A DNA stretch of 64,000 nucleotides. Origin: Leptasterias polaris (Eukaryota > Echinodermata > Asteroidea > Forcipulatida > Asteriidae). A program made the position numbers and the translations under genes. The notes under the pieces are model-generated. The model saw only the letters and a program-made list of their open reading frames with translations. It made no database searches and was not told the origin of the DNA. Location: the NCBI GenBank assembly GCA_037783415.1, contig JAZGTN010000064.1, forward strand, positions 4,389,001-4,453,000, read 5' to 3'. Of the stretch, positions 55,401 through 64,000 are shown in pieces (positions within the stretch are counted from its first letter, which is position 1; every line of letters begins with the position of its first letter).

Positions 55401-58400
55401 AGAACAGTATAGTCAGTCTTCACAGTCACTAAACCACAAACCCCAGGTGTGGTCCTGTATAAAGCAAAATGTATGACAAACTATAAGGGATTGAAAAACC
55501 ATGTGTCACATTTTTTAGGGGATTAAGATGAGACACATTCTACCAACAAAAGGGATGTCAATCGTTTTTCCAGGATAGTATCTGGGGCTATCATTTTCAA
55601 GAAAGGAAGTTCCTGATTTAAACAAATAATATTTGTGTAACTTTTTTACTGTGGTTTTTTGTTTTTTGTTTGTCTGTCTGTCTGTTTGTTTGTTTGTTTG
55701 TTTGTTTGTTTGTTTGTTTGTTTGTTTGTTGGGGTGTTTGTTTGTTGGGTTGTTGGGGTGTTTGTTTGTTTGTTTGTTGGGTTGTTGGGGTGTTGGGGTG
55801 TGTTTTTGTTTGTTTGTTTGTTTGTTTGTTTGTTTGTTGGGGTTGTTTGTTGGGTTGTTTGTTTGTTTGTTTGTTTGTTTTTGAGTTGTTTACTGTTTAC
55901 TGTTTTTTACTGTCGGCTTCGTTTTAATTTAAAGACAATTTGGAAGCAGATTTCAACATTGTTTTATGGTTAACAAGTTAAATGTCCCAACCCTAAACTT
56001 CCCCTCTCCTTGGAATGACTCCTGCCATTATCTCCTGTCACAGATTCAGTGAAGGATGCGTGTGCTGGCAAGCTCCTACAGGCATGGCTTCGCATCTACG
56101 ACGGGAACATTCTGGATCTGCTGGGGTGTCTTGATGTGGAGAACTCCTGCAAGACGGCTGAGCTGGCGCTCAACGTCATCTTCAAGAAGGTCCAGCCTCA
56201 GGAACTGGTTGACAATTTTGATCTGCTCGATGAAACGTAAGTGTATTTCAAACAGTCTGAGTTTGCCTGTAACTTTTCAGTGACAATCCCGCGGAACCAG
56301 TTAGATTGTCATTCTACCAGCTTTTTCATATTTCATACTGAAAGTCGGTCATACTTTGGTAATGACATAGACCCAAAATTGTGTTTTTTCTATTTGAAAG
56401 GCTACTTGTTATAAAGATGGTAATGGTGGTAAGCATCACGTGAAATTATATTGTCTGAAATGCCCCCCCCCCCCCCCCGTTAATTAGACATCAATAAAAA
56501 ATATTTTAATTTGAGAAACGACTCATGCATGAATCGTTTTTTCAGGTTTTTGAAGGTTGGTGTCTGTTCGCAAATGCTGCGGCCAGAGATGCAGTTGGTA
56601 CCAACTGTCACATCACTTAATGTGTATTGATTAAAAGTTTGTCTGAAAATAGCAGTTTCATTTGCTGTTGTATCAACAAGCAGACACTGTATTCAGCTGA
56701 AACTTTCACAGGTGACTTAAACTGTATCTTTCTTTTTAGTTTTGCATATAAATCTGCATTATGTTGACAAAAACCAAACATTGACCCTACCGTTGTATAA
56801 ATACAGATGCTTTTCAACACTGAATGAGCCAGGTGGTGGTCAGTTGCATGTTTCAACTAACATTTGGCCAGCAGACCATTTAAGGGTGAACACCGCTTTT
56901 TAAAAAGTACAGCACATTTCAAAACCCTTCTGAGGGTTCCTGCATAACATTTCTTAACGGAACAATATTTTCTAATTAGCAACTCAGTGAAATAGCTTGT
57001 TGTAGATGAGTGGTCTAGTCAGGGATATAATTACTCTGTTTTTGCTCGCAAGCTTTCGCACTTTGCGCTCAGAGTTCAGTTGGGGTTTTTTCAACAGCCT
57101 ATCACATCCCTGTATTTACAATGGCAGCTTTTAATCTGTGTGCCATGTTCTCTTCTTTACTGCAAATAGATCGGTCGTTCCAGCAGAGAAACTAACTTGC
57201 GAGAGTGCCCTCTACTGGCAGTGTTTGTGCAGTTTCCTGAAGAGCAGTGGCACCGAGGGAGAAGTGTTACTTGATAGGATGCTCCCCAGCGTCTCGGTAT
57301 TCTCCAAATACCTCAGAAGGTACGTGCAGACCAAGAGAAAATCTCTGTCCGATGCAAGAATTTTTCTGAGCAGGGCAAGTCCAAGAATACGTGCAGTTAC
57401 TTTTGGGACATTCAATTCAATTCAAATTCAACTCAAAAGACTTTATTTATCCTGAAGCTGAAGTCTCTGAAAAGCAATTAGCTAGTCATTGATTTCAGGT
57501 GATTTTAATTCCAATATTGGGCATATGCGAGAAGAATGTCCACAAAAATTCATATGTTATGCTTTAAAACAGCTTTAAAACGGGGACAAATTTCGTGCTT
57601 AGCAAAAATTAGCAGGATACCAGTCAGAAATGGTGCATGTGACATGGTGTTTTGTGGCTGATAAACCTTATTCTGGTAAGCGTAATTCTGTTGTGCTTAA
57701 CTACTTTTTGTGCTTTTAAAGCAGCTCTATGAAATTGGGCCCAGGTTTTATGCCTGTGATTTCCTTTGCTTGCAGTTTCCTTGATAATCTGAAGCCCGCT
57801 GCTTTGAACGAGACCGAAGTTGAAGAAACTCTGAAGCAGGAATTTGTCGCTCAACAGCTGCTCAAGATGTGCGGTAGTCTGGACCTCTCGGATGAAGTCG
57901 GAAGGTGTGTATGTGGTTAGACACTGATATGCCCAGCATCGGGCCGAATACTTGTTCTTGTAATAAGGGTGTGTACAACATTGGTAAGATTGAAATATAG
58001 ATGTTCACAGATTTGCACATAACTTACTTGGTATAAAGATGGTCATGGTGGAAAACTTCCCTTGAAATAGTTTTGCTTGAAATGCTATAGTTTGTAGGAA
58101 ATGAGTAAAACAATTAGTCTTTTACACTGGTAATAAAATCCGATGTTTGAAAACATTGAAATCATATAGTGGGGTTTTTCACTGTGAAGACCGATTTAGC
58201 TTAAACTTTCACAGATTTGTTATTTCATGTATGTGTTGGGTCCAATTGTGGATACTGGTCTTTGACAGTTACCAATGTTGTACACACCCTTTAAGGGCAA
58301 GGCAGTTTTTACTCGGATACAAAATGTAAACAGTTCTCATGACTAGGGTGGTGTCTTGCCTGGTCACGCGGATGGTGTCTGGCCACGGTCACTCTTTTTG

Positions 58401-61400
58401 TAAATAATAATAATAATAATAATATTTAAAATTTATATTGCGCCCCTTACATACAAAATGATCAAAGGCGCAGAACACATGTTAAAAAGCACATAATGGA
58501 AGAAAAGGACAAAGAAAAAAGACTGGTCACCAGGCCAGCGCCCAAACAAAAGTATGGGGATACGTCTGTCCCGCCAACAGAGAACTAATAGTACTTATTA
58601 CATAGGCCTATCCCTGCTGGCATCGGTAATGTTTTGACCTTTTCAGGAGACAGACGCCTTTAACCCTATTTATGCTAAAAATCTAAACTAACTGACAAGG
58701 TGACCATAGAAGAAAGACACACTAAAAAGCGGCTTTAAAAAGATAGGTTTTTATATTACATTTAAAAGAGGTAAGTTTCTGTTCGCTACGTATATGAAAC
58801 GGTAGCGCATTCCAAAGCTTAGGGGCTGCCACAGAAAAAGCCCTATCACCAAATGTAGTCAACATTTTACCAGAAGGATAATCCAAGAAAATACCATTAT
58901 TCCCTGACCTAAGTTGATATGAAGATACCTTCCGGATGGAAACAAGATCCTGTAAATACTTTGGAGAAAGACCATGAAGAGCTTTAAAGGTCAACAAAAG
59001 GATTTTAAAATTAATCCTGTACGAAACAGGCAACCAATGTAATTGACGAATTATAGGTGTAATGTGTTCAAACCGGTGTGTGTTAGTAACAATTCTGGCT
59101 GCAGCGTTTTGAACCCTTTGTAGTTTAGCTATCTGTGACTTTGGCAGACCATACAAAAGGCCATTACAATAATCAAGACGACTAGTCACAAATGCATGAA
59201 TTAGTTTTAAAAGAGAGTCTTGTGTTAGGAATTGACTAATGCGTTTGATGTTGTGAAGATGAAAAAAAGCTGCAGAGCAAGCTTTATTGATGTGGGTGTT
59301 CATTGTAAGTTCAGAATCAAACCATGACCCTAAATTACGAACACATGTTGTAGGAAAAACTTTAGCATTACCTGTGACACAGCCTTTACTTGATGCTTTC
59401 TGAGTCCTGCAGAAAGAAATCCACAGTGAATCGTGGATGGCAATCAATCATTCGCCCTCGGAGAAACAGTTAACCTGTCGCAACTATGAAACGCAATAAT
59501 TGGGCAAATTTTATCAAACGCCGTAGTATAACAAAAACATTTCCAAAAAAAAAGTTATAATTTTGAAAACCCCCTAAAAACTACGATCTCTGTTTTTACC
59601 GTGACACAGGAAACAACTTGATGGAATGATACACGACATGCTGATCGCACCCCACATTCCCTCTTCCCTCGTCTCCCTGCTCATGACCCACTTCTCCAAA
59701 CTACACCCCGGGGATGAGGAACTCGTCCCTCTGACCGCTGAGATCATCGCCGACGTCAGAGAGCCAATCTCCATCATGGAGACGAGCATCACCCAGGAGG
59801 AACAGCGCAGAAAAGATCTCAAAGTAAGTAGAATCTTGGGGATGACAGTATGTGTTATCTGCAAAGACAAGACAGGGTAATAATAATGACTGGATTTATC
59901 GCACACGCAGATCCTTGTTATTTGATTGGTGGAACACGGGTCACGTTTTATCCTTTATTTTGCCATGTTTACCCCCTCTCGAAGCTGCATTTCATCGCCA
60001 AGCAGTCGAGTTCACCGGAACAAAGCTCTGGTGTTGTCAGCAGCAGAGTTTGGGTTCAATTCCCAGTCATGACACTTGTGCCTTTGAGCAGGGCACTTAA
60101 CCATAATTGCTTCGTAAAAAGTTGGGAAGGTAGTGCATTCTGCTCTCCCAGCCAGGCTCCTAGTGGATGATACCCATGCCTACATCCTTACGGACTGTGA
60201 AGGGGGTAATCCTGTTTCAGCCCCAGGAGTAGGTAGCAACATGCCCCTGGTGACAGTTGATTTGGGTCGACAGCCCAAATCAGTTAAGTGTAGCCTTCAT
60301 CTTGAAGTGACCGTGTGATGTTAGGCGATATTATTATAATTATTTCTTTTTTATATGCTCTGTGTATGAGATAATTTATAGGATGTTTCAGACACTTTAC
60401 AGTGCCTTTCAAAATTATAGTTTGCTCAAGTTCGCCCCCAAGGAGGCAAGATCTGGTCACAGGGGACAACATTGGTGTAGTCCATGAAGTGAAATCCGTG
60501 TGTTTAAAAGAGACTTTAGAATTTTCAGAGTGGGTGGATGAGCTTTTTGTCTGTTGCTGTGTTTATAGTGAACAAAATATTCTGATGACAAGGATCTGTA
60601 TGTGAGTTATATAAAACAATTGAATGCATTCTGTTTGTGCATTGTCACAAATATATAATCACTTGGTGAAATCTGGCTTTTCCATATCAATTGACTTCTC
60701 TCAGCATCTCTCCAATTTGATTGTAATTTTTCCTGCCCATCGACCCAACATTCCTCCTCATTCCATGTCGTATATTTCCTCTCCTAGTTGGCCAGCGTTC
60801 GCGTTGACCTGAACCAGGCCAGAGACGCGTTGGAGGACTGCGTCAACAAGGAAGACTTTGGCCGAGCGGCCGAGCTGAAGGAGTTAGTGTCTGAATTGGA
60901 GGCTAGCAAACAAGCCTTGCTGGAAGAATCCAGTATCAGCATCAGGGAAGTCCGTACCGAGAAGGTGAGAAATAACAAAAAATAATAACAATTGAAAGAA
61001 ATTGTAACTTTAAAAACTTTCACAACTCTTACATCTGGGTCCAGTTCCACGGCACTGCTTAATGGTAGGGTTATAGATTGGTAAATACTCCCAAAATTAA
61101 CGACCATACAAACTTACTTGGTGGGAAGCACTGCAACTGTTGATAGTATAAACTATTTTGAGAAAGTGTTCTGATAAAGGTGTTTTCTGATATATGGAAA
61201 ATATATGCCACAGCACCTTGTAACCTGCACAGCACCTTATAATTCAAACATAGCTCCATGTACCTTGTAGAAAAAATTTTGCTCTTTTGGATGCCATCGC
61301 TCGTGATAAAGCGCTATGTAAGAACTGCATATTATTATTCAATTGTCAAGTTTATTTAAACTGAATTTCTACGCCTTGTGGTGTCCACGTTTCCTATACA

Positions 61401-63000
61401 GAGTGACCCAGTGAAGTGTTTGGGACTTTCGGGAAGTTGAACACTCTGAAAAGCAGTTAATATAGTCACTAATATCAGGTGATTTTAGTTTCATTGTTGG
61501 GCATATACGAGAAGAATATTTAAACTGCATTTCTACGCCTTGCGGTGTCCATGTTTCCTATACAGAGTGACCCAGGGACCTTAGTGAAGTGTTTGACCAT
61601 TGCCAGCGAGATGCTCCAACGCCTGACCACCAGAGGGCTGAGCCCCACGCTGCAAACACTCATCGATATGCTGGTCCTCCCCGGAGTCCAGAACGTGGAC
61701 CTGCCTGTCCGCAACATGGCCGTTAAGTGCATCGGGCTAGCCTCCCAGCTCAGCCGTGATTTTGCTCATTTGCACTTGCTGCTTCTAATGCAGGTATGTT
61801 ACGTCCACGATGGGTCGTTAAACACTGTGGTTACACTTCTTTTTGTAGGTTACACTTCTTTTTCTACGTATTCATTTTTATAAATAGCCAGTTCATCAAT
61901 TTGTTACCCATCGGAGTGTGGGTTCGATTCCCCGTCATGATGCTTGTGTCTTTGAGCAGGGCGCTTAACCAGAATTGCTTCTCTTAAACCTAGGTGTATA
62001 AATGTGAACCTGAGAAGGCTGAGACAGTATTGTGATGGAATAACCCCTTAGTGCTAATATTGGGGTCGTAGTCGCCCAAGGAGTTGAGAAAGTTTGAGGA
62101 ATGGTCAAAAAGTATGCTCGTTAAACAGGAATAAAAAATATTGATCTAGCTACTAGGATTTGTACGCTATTACTTTTGTTTTACTTTAAAGTTGACACAT
62201 TCTCAGTTTTAAGCAGTAAACGACAAGGGAAACTGACTGGGTAAATTTTGATTTAACTTTGGGTGAACAATGACAAAGTGATCGGGATTTAAACCTTAGG
62301 GCTAGATAGCTCAGTTGGTAGAGTGCCGGCGCATCAATTTGGAGGTCACAAGTTTAAGACCTGCTCTAGTAATTTTTTCTTTGTTCACCCAAAATTGAAT
62401 TAAAAATCAACCCAGTCAGTTTCTCTTTTAGTTTATTACTTGATATTTGAAAACATTGCATCCCCTTTTAGGTGATCCTGTCCTGCTGCTTTCTAGACTA
62501 AATCGTAAACTTAGGTGTGATCTCTGGTTATACGGTAGTTTAGGGTTAAGTAGCTTCTGACTTGAACCCCAGAACAAAGATATTGACAAAATAGGGAGAC
62601 TGCCAACAATGGGCTAGATAGTTCAGTTGGTAGAGTGTCGTAATGTTAATCTAGGGGTGACAGGTTTAAGTCCAATTCTAGTAGATTTTGCTTTGTTCAC
62701 CAAAATTCTACCATTTCAGTTTCATCACAATTATTATATCATAAAAAAACACAATAGATTTCCCAAGTGGATCAAGAGACTATCCAAGTGACCGCCCTCA
62801 AATCCATCTTCGATCTCCTGCACACCTACGGGCTAGAGGCCTTCAAGATACCTTCCAGCGGGCCATCAGGGAGTGACAGCCCTGCCGACAACGCTAACGA
62901 GGAGGAGGAGGAGGCTGGAGATGGTACAGGGGTGCAGCAGCAGGACAAGAGTGCAGCTAACAGCGTCCTGTCAATCCTGACAAGGCTGTTGGACAACGAG
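52461..63000 (+). CDS. NCAPG: Condensin complex subunit 3 (CAP-G), N-terminal 709 residues; gene continues past the window
   Basis: Coding exons: 52461-52568, 52681-52905, 53346-53574, 54163-54308, 54760-54844, 56044-56236, 57170-57319, 57776-57904, 59610-59823, 60788-60964, 61566-61793, 62758-63000. All have GT-AG borders and the phases join. The start ATG (CCACCATGCC) follows a likely 5'-UTR acceptor (TTCTCGTTCAG). Diagnostic blocks: FKREPAVERTLDFVAKFAAS (about 56), then an acidic loop; RAVRFRICQMINKLL and NAQIDEDLFEQI; AVRTQAVTAVSRLQDP; YEVRRAVL; the ALYWQCLCSFLKSSG repeat; then LNQARDALEDCVNKEDFGRA, matching human ALENCITLQDFNRA; and VRNMAVKCIGLASQLSRDFA. The protein is a chain of HEAT repeats that binds DNA together with the kleisin NCAPH in condensin I and compacts mitotic chromosomes. 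The last visible exon ends in an acidic linker and LSILTRLLDNE. About 300 further residues are expected to the right. Confidence 0.95.
53850..54015 (-). repeat. GGACCCCACAA repeat family, minus copy
   Basis: GGATCAGGTTTGTGATGGG, CTATTGTTCTATTCTTCC, GAATTCCTCTGTGGGGTCC and GGGGTCCTTGTTCCATTG are reverse complements of 30095-30330. NCAPG intron 3. Confidence 0.5.
54365..54714 (-). mobile_element. TTAA-type MITE, inverted copy
   Basis: The right end TACCAATGTTGTACACACCC followed by TTTAA, and the left ATGTACAACATTGGTAATTG, are inverted termini. The interior is the reverse complement of 57963-58293. It fills most of NCAPG intron 4. Confidence 0.7.
55670..55885 (+). repeat. (TTTG)n microsatellite with GTTGGGGTG variants
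   Basis: More than 200 bases of GTTTGTTTGTTTG interspersed with TTGGGGTGTT and GGGTTG. Three overlapping open frames (VCLFVCLF...) arise purely from the repeat. NCAPG intron 5. Confidence 0.95.
56335..56790 (+). repeat. Dispersed repeat (GGTTGGTACC family), copy 3
   Basis: CACAAATGCTGCGGCCAGAG-like and AGTTGGTACC, then AAGCAGACACTGTATTCAGC, TGAAACTTTCACAGGTGAC and CTGTATCTTTCTTT. This is the uninterrupted counterpart of 36480-36960. A C run lies at about 56463-56478. NCAPG intron 6. Confidence 0.6.
57400..57545 (+). repeat. Short dispersed repeat, related to the insert at 61422-61516
   Basis: CTCTGAAAAGCAATTAG, TTTCAGGTGATTTTAATT and TTGGGCATATGCGAGAAGAA match 61452-61520. An ATTCAATTCAATTCAAATTC stretch precedes it. 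NCAPG intron 7. Confidence 0.6.
57963..58293 (+). mobile_element. TTAA-type MITE, best-preserved copy
   Basis: GGGTGTGTACAACATTGGTA at the left and TACCAATGTTGTACACACCC at the right are inverted, and CCCTTTAA at the right edge matches TTAAAGGG in copy 1. The interior has TTCACAGATTTGCACATAAC and AAGACCGATTTAGC. A TTAA target implies a piggyBac- or Kolobok-type transposase (inference). NCAPG intron 8. Confidence 0.8.
58400..59447 (-). mobile_element. CR1/L2-like non-LTR retrotransposon, C-terminal half and 3' tail
   Basis: The minus strand encodes about 240 residues ending at 58722: VRNLGSWFDSELTMNTHINK, LIHAFVTSRLDYCNGLLYGL, LQRVQNAAARIVTNT, LHWLPVSYRINFKILLLTFK, GDRAFSVAAPKLWNALPFHI. This is the thumb/C-terminal region of L2/CR1-like ORF2. 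The untranslated end has GGCGCAATATAAATTTTAAA and an (ATT)n tail at about 58405-58425. The catalytic domain is missing (5' truncation). It sits antisense in NCAPG intron 8. Confidence 0.88.
59995..60345 (+). repeat. SINE family B copy
   Basis: GAGTTTGGGTTCAATTCCCA, GTCATGACACTTGTGCC, then GAAGGGGGTAATCCTGTTTC and ATTTGGGTCGACAGCCCAAA, ending in a TATTATTATAATTATT tail. The second half matches 665-845. NCAPG intron 9. Confidence 0.6.
61285..61345 (+). mobile_element. CR1/L2-like 3' tail fragment
   Basis: AAAGCGCTATGTAAGAACTG followed by CATATTATTATTC resembles the GCGCTATATAAG-(ATT)n ends of these elements. Very short remnant in NCAPG intron 10. Confidence 0.4.
61353..61596 (+). repeat. Direct duplication covering the NCAPG exon 11 splice acceptor
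   Basis: A left copy (61353-61422) and right copy (61517-61596) share TTTCTACGCCTTG, GGTGTCCA, TTTCCTATACAG and AGTGACCCA...GTGAAGTGTTTG. The right copy is the real exon 11 start; the left lacks the nine bases GGGACCTTA. A 95-base repeat related to 57440-57535 lies between them. Confidence 0.88.
61903..62150 (+). repeat. SINE family B copy
   Basis: GAGTGTGGGTTCGATTCCCC, GTCATGATGCTTGTGTC, AGGGCGCTTAACCAGAATTG and CAAGGAGTTGAGAAAGTTTG, parallel to 6050-6250. NCAPG intron 11. Confidence 0.6.
62215..62710 (+). repeat. SINE family A, two tRNA-like heads in tandem
   Basis: The first head at 62299-62375 (GGGCTAGATAGCTCAGTTGG, TAGAGTGCCGG, GTCACAAGTTTAAGACC) and the second at 62610-62685 (GGGCTAGATAGTTCAGTTGG, GACAGGTTTAAGTCC) are both followed by TTTTTCTTTGTTCAC-like sequence. 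They are separated by the TTATTACTTGATATTTGAAA body. NCAPG intron 11, ending about 50 bases before exon 12. Confidence 0.6.
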
Positions 63001-64000
63001 GTGGGTCAATAAACATCAACTTCTTGGTCAAGGTATCAAGGACCAGTTATCTTTGCTGAAAATCATTCAATGTGTGTTCAGTCAGTTGTGGGTAAACTAA
63101 GAAAAGTAGACTAATAATAGGCATCCCTGAACAAAGATATTGTCAAAATAGGGAGCTTTCAAACATCAGGGCTAGATAGCTCACTTGGTGGAGTGTCGGC
63201 ACGTTAATCCGGAGGTCACAGTTTCTGGGGCACTTTTAAGTAAGATTTACGCAAGAACTGTGACGTCATCACTCATGTGACTTGTTTTGTGGGAGCTCCG
63301 TCTTTGTATAGCCACTTTGTAATTCAAAGCATCTTCCTATGGTATTGTCATTTTTTACGCACGATGTCAACGGCAGAAGTGTAGCAAGTTATTCAAATCC
63401 ATGAAGTTTGGTTCTAATTTTTCGATTTTTCTACAACTACAAAAACAATCAGTAGTTTCAAAGTATCTAAATTACAACAGAATGACAAAAAATCATATAT
63501 TATAATAATCAAGTTCTGCTTATCATTTTTGTTGACAACTGCACAGTCATCTGTCAGCAATAAATAACCTCTCTCCAAAAAACCTTGAAACTTGAGAACT
63601 CTACAGGAAAAAATGTCCCACTAAAATAAATCACCAGAGTCTGTTTTCATAAAGCTGTTATAAGCACAAAAACATTGCTTAGCACAACAACACCTTGAGC
63701 ATTTACAGAGAGTTCTCAACGTTTATAAGCTGGCGGTAAACAAATCTTTTTTTGAAAATCCAAGAAACCTTAATGAAATGAGGCTTCCTAGCACACACTT
63801 CACTGTTCATTAATTCACAGATTAACTACTTTTTCTCCCTCTTCCCACCTTTGGTTTTGTCTTTTGTGTTTCCAACATGTTGTGGTTACACCAGCCCCTT
63901 CCCTCTAACACTCTTTGCCTCTGTCTTCAGTGTTTATCCCTTGCTTTTTCTGCGTTCTTTCTGCCTCTCTCTTTTCATTTCTTTCCACTTGACTACTTCT
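63001..64000 (+). other. NCAPG intron 12 (partial)
   Basis: No exon could be found after the GTGGGT donor at 63001. A SINE family A fragment (GGGCTAGATAGCTCACTTGG) lies at 63120-63230. The block 63250-63330 resembles 34930-35040 inverted. The right edge is pyrimidine-rich (CTTTCTGCCTCTCTCTTTTC), which may approach the next acceptor. Confidence 0.5.

Noticed and set aside
55633..55973. Three overlapping open frames rich in VCLFVCLF
   Set aside because: They are translations of the (TTTG)n microsatellite in NCAPG intron 5, with no start context or homology.
62764..62767. AAG at 62764-62766 as the acceptor for NCAPG exon 12
   Set aside because: Joining there breaks the frame after codon 628; the AATAG at 62753-62757 gives ISQVDQETIQVTALKS in phase and matches human NCAPG.

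Overview
This is a eukaryotic nuclear window with intron-rich genes and dense mobile DNA. The best guess is an echinoderm, probably a sea star. The gene content is deuterostome-like, and the small terminal-inverted-repeat elements (for example the CAGGGCCCAATTTCAT type) and tRNA-derived SINE fragments are of a kind I associate with echinoderm genomes. The taxon is an inference.

Layout, left to right: (1) 448-1561, minus strand: two exons of a SMYD5-like MYND/SET protein whose gene runs off the left edge. (2) 5117-26420, plus strand: a complete ALDH18A1 gene (delta-1-pyrroline-5-carboxylate synthase). Fourteen coding exons join in phase to 799 residues; a probable non-coding first exon lies near 3.7 kb. 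(3) 26.4-32.1 kb: gene-poor DNA with several repeat families. (4) 32285-33420, minus strand: a single-exon class A GPCR whose seventh helix is in a different frame from the first six. (5) 33.4-37.3 kb: MITEs, some nested. (6) 37635-48293, minus strand: a complete GOT1 gene (cytosolic aspartate aminotransferase), nine coding exons, 425 residues. Its first intron carries a 5'-truncated non-LTR retrotransposon with an intact reverse-transcriptase frame. (7) 48.3-52.5 kb: the GOT1/NCAPG head-to-head intergenic region, largely filled by three MITEs. (8) 52461-63000, plus strand: the first twelve coding exons (709 residues) of NCAPG, condensin I subunit G, which continues past the right edge.

ALDH18A1 and GOT1 both use glutamate: the first starts proline/ornithine synthesis in mitochondria, the second exchanges amino groups between glutamate and aspartate in the cytosol. 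NCAPG and SMYD5 are unrelated housekeeping/chromatin genes. I see no operon-like system, CRISPR array, rRNA or functional tRNA gene, and no new multi-gene system. The most unusual content is the mobile DNA: several elements have target-site duplications that can be read directly, one is nested inside another, and one interrupts a minisatellite. Other points of interest are the GPCR frame break, a duplicated splice acceptor in NCAPG, and the absence of the two-residue insert in the P5C synthase. Splice boundaries were set by hand from GT/AG sites, reading-frame continuity and remembered vertebrate homologues.
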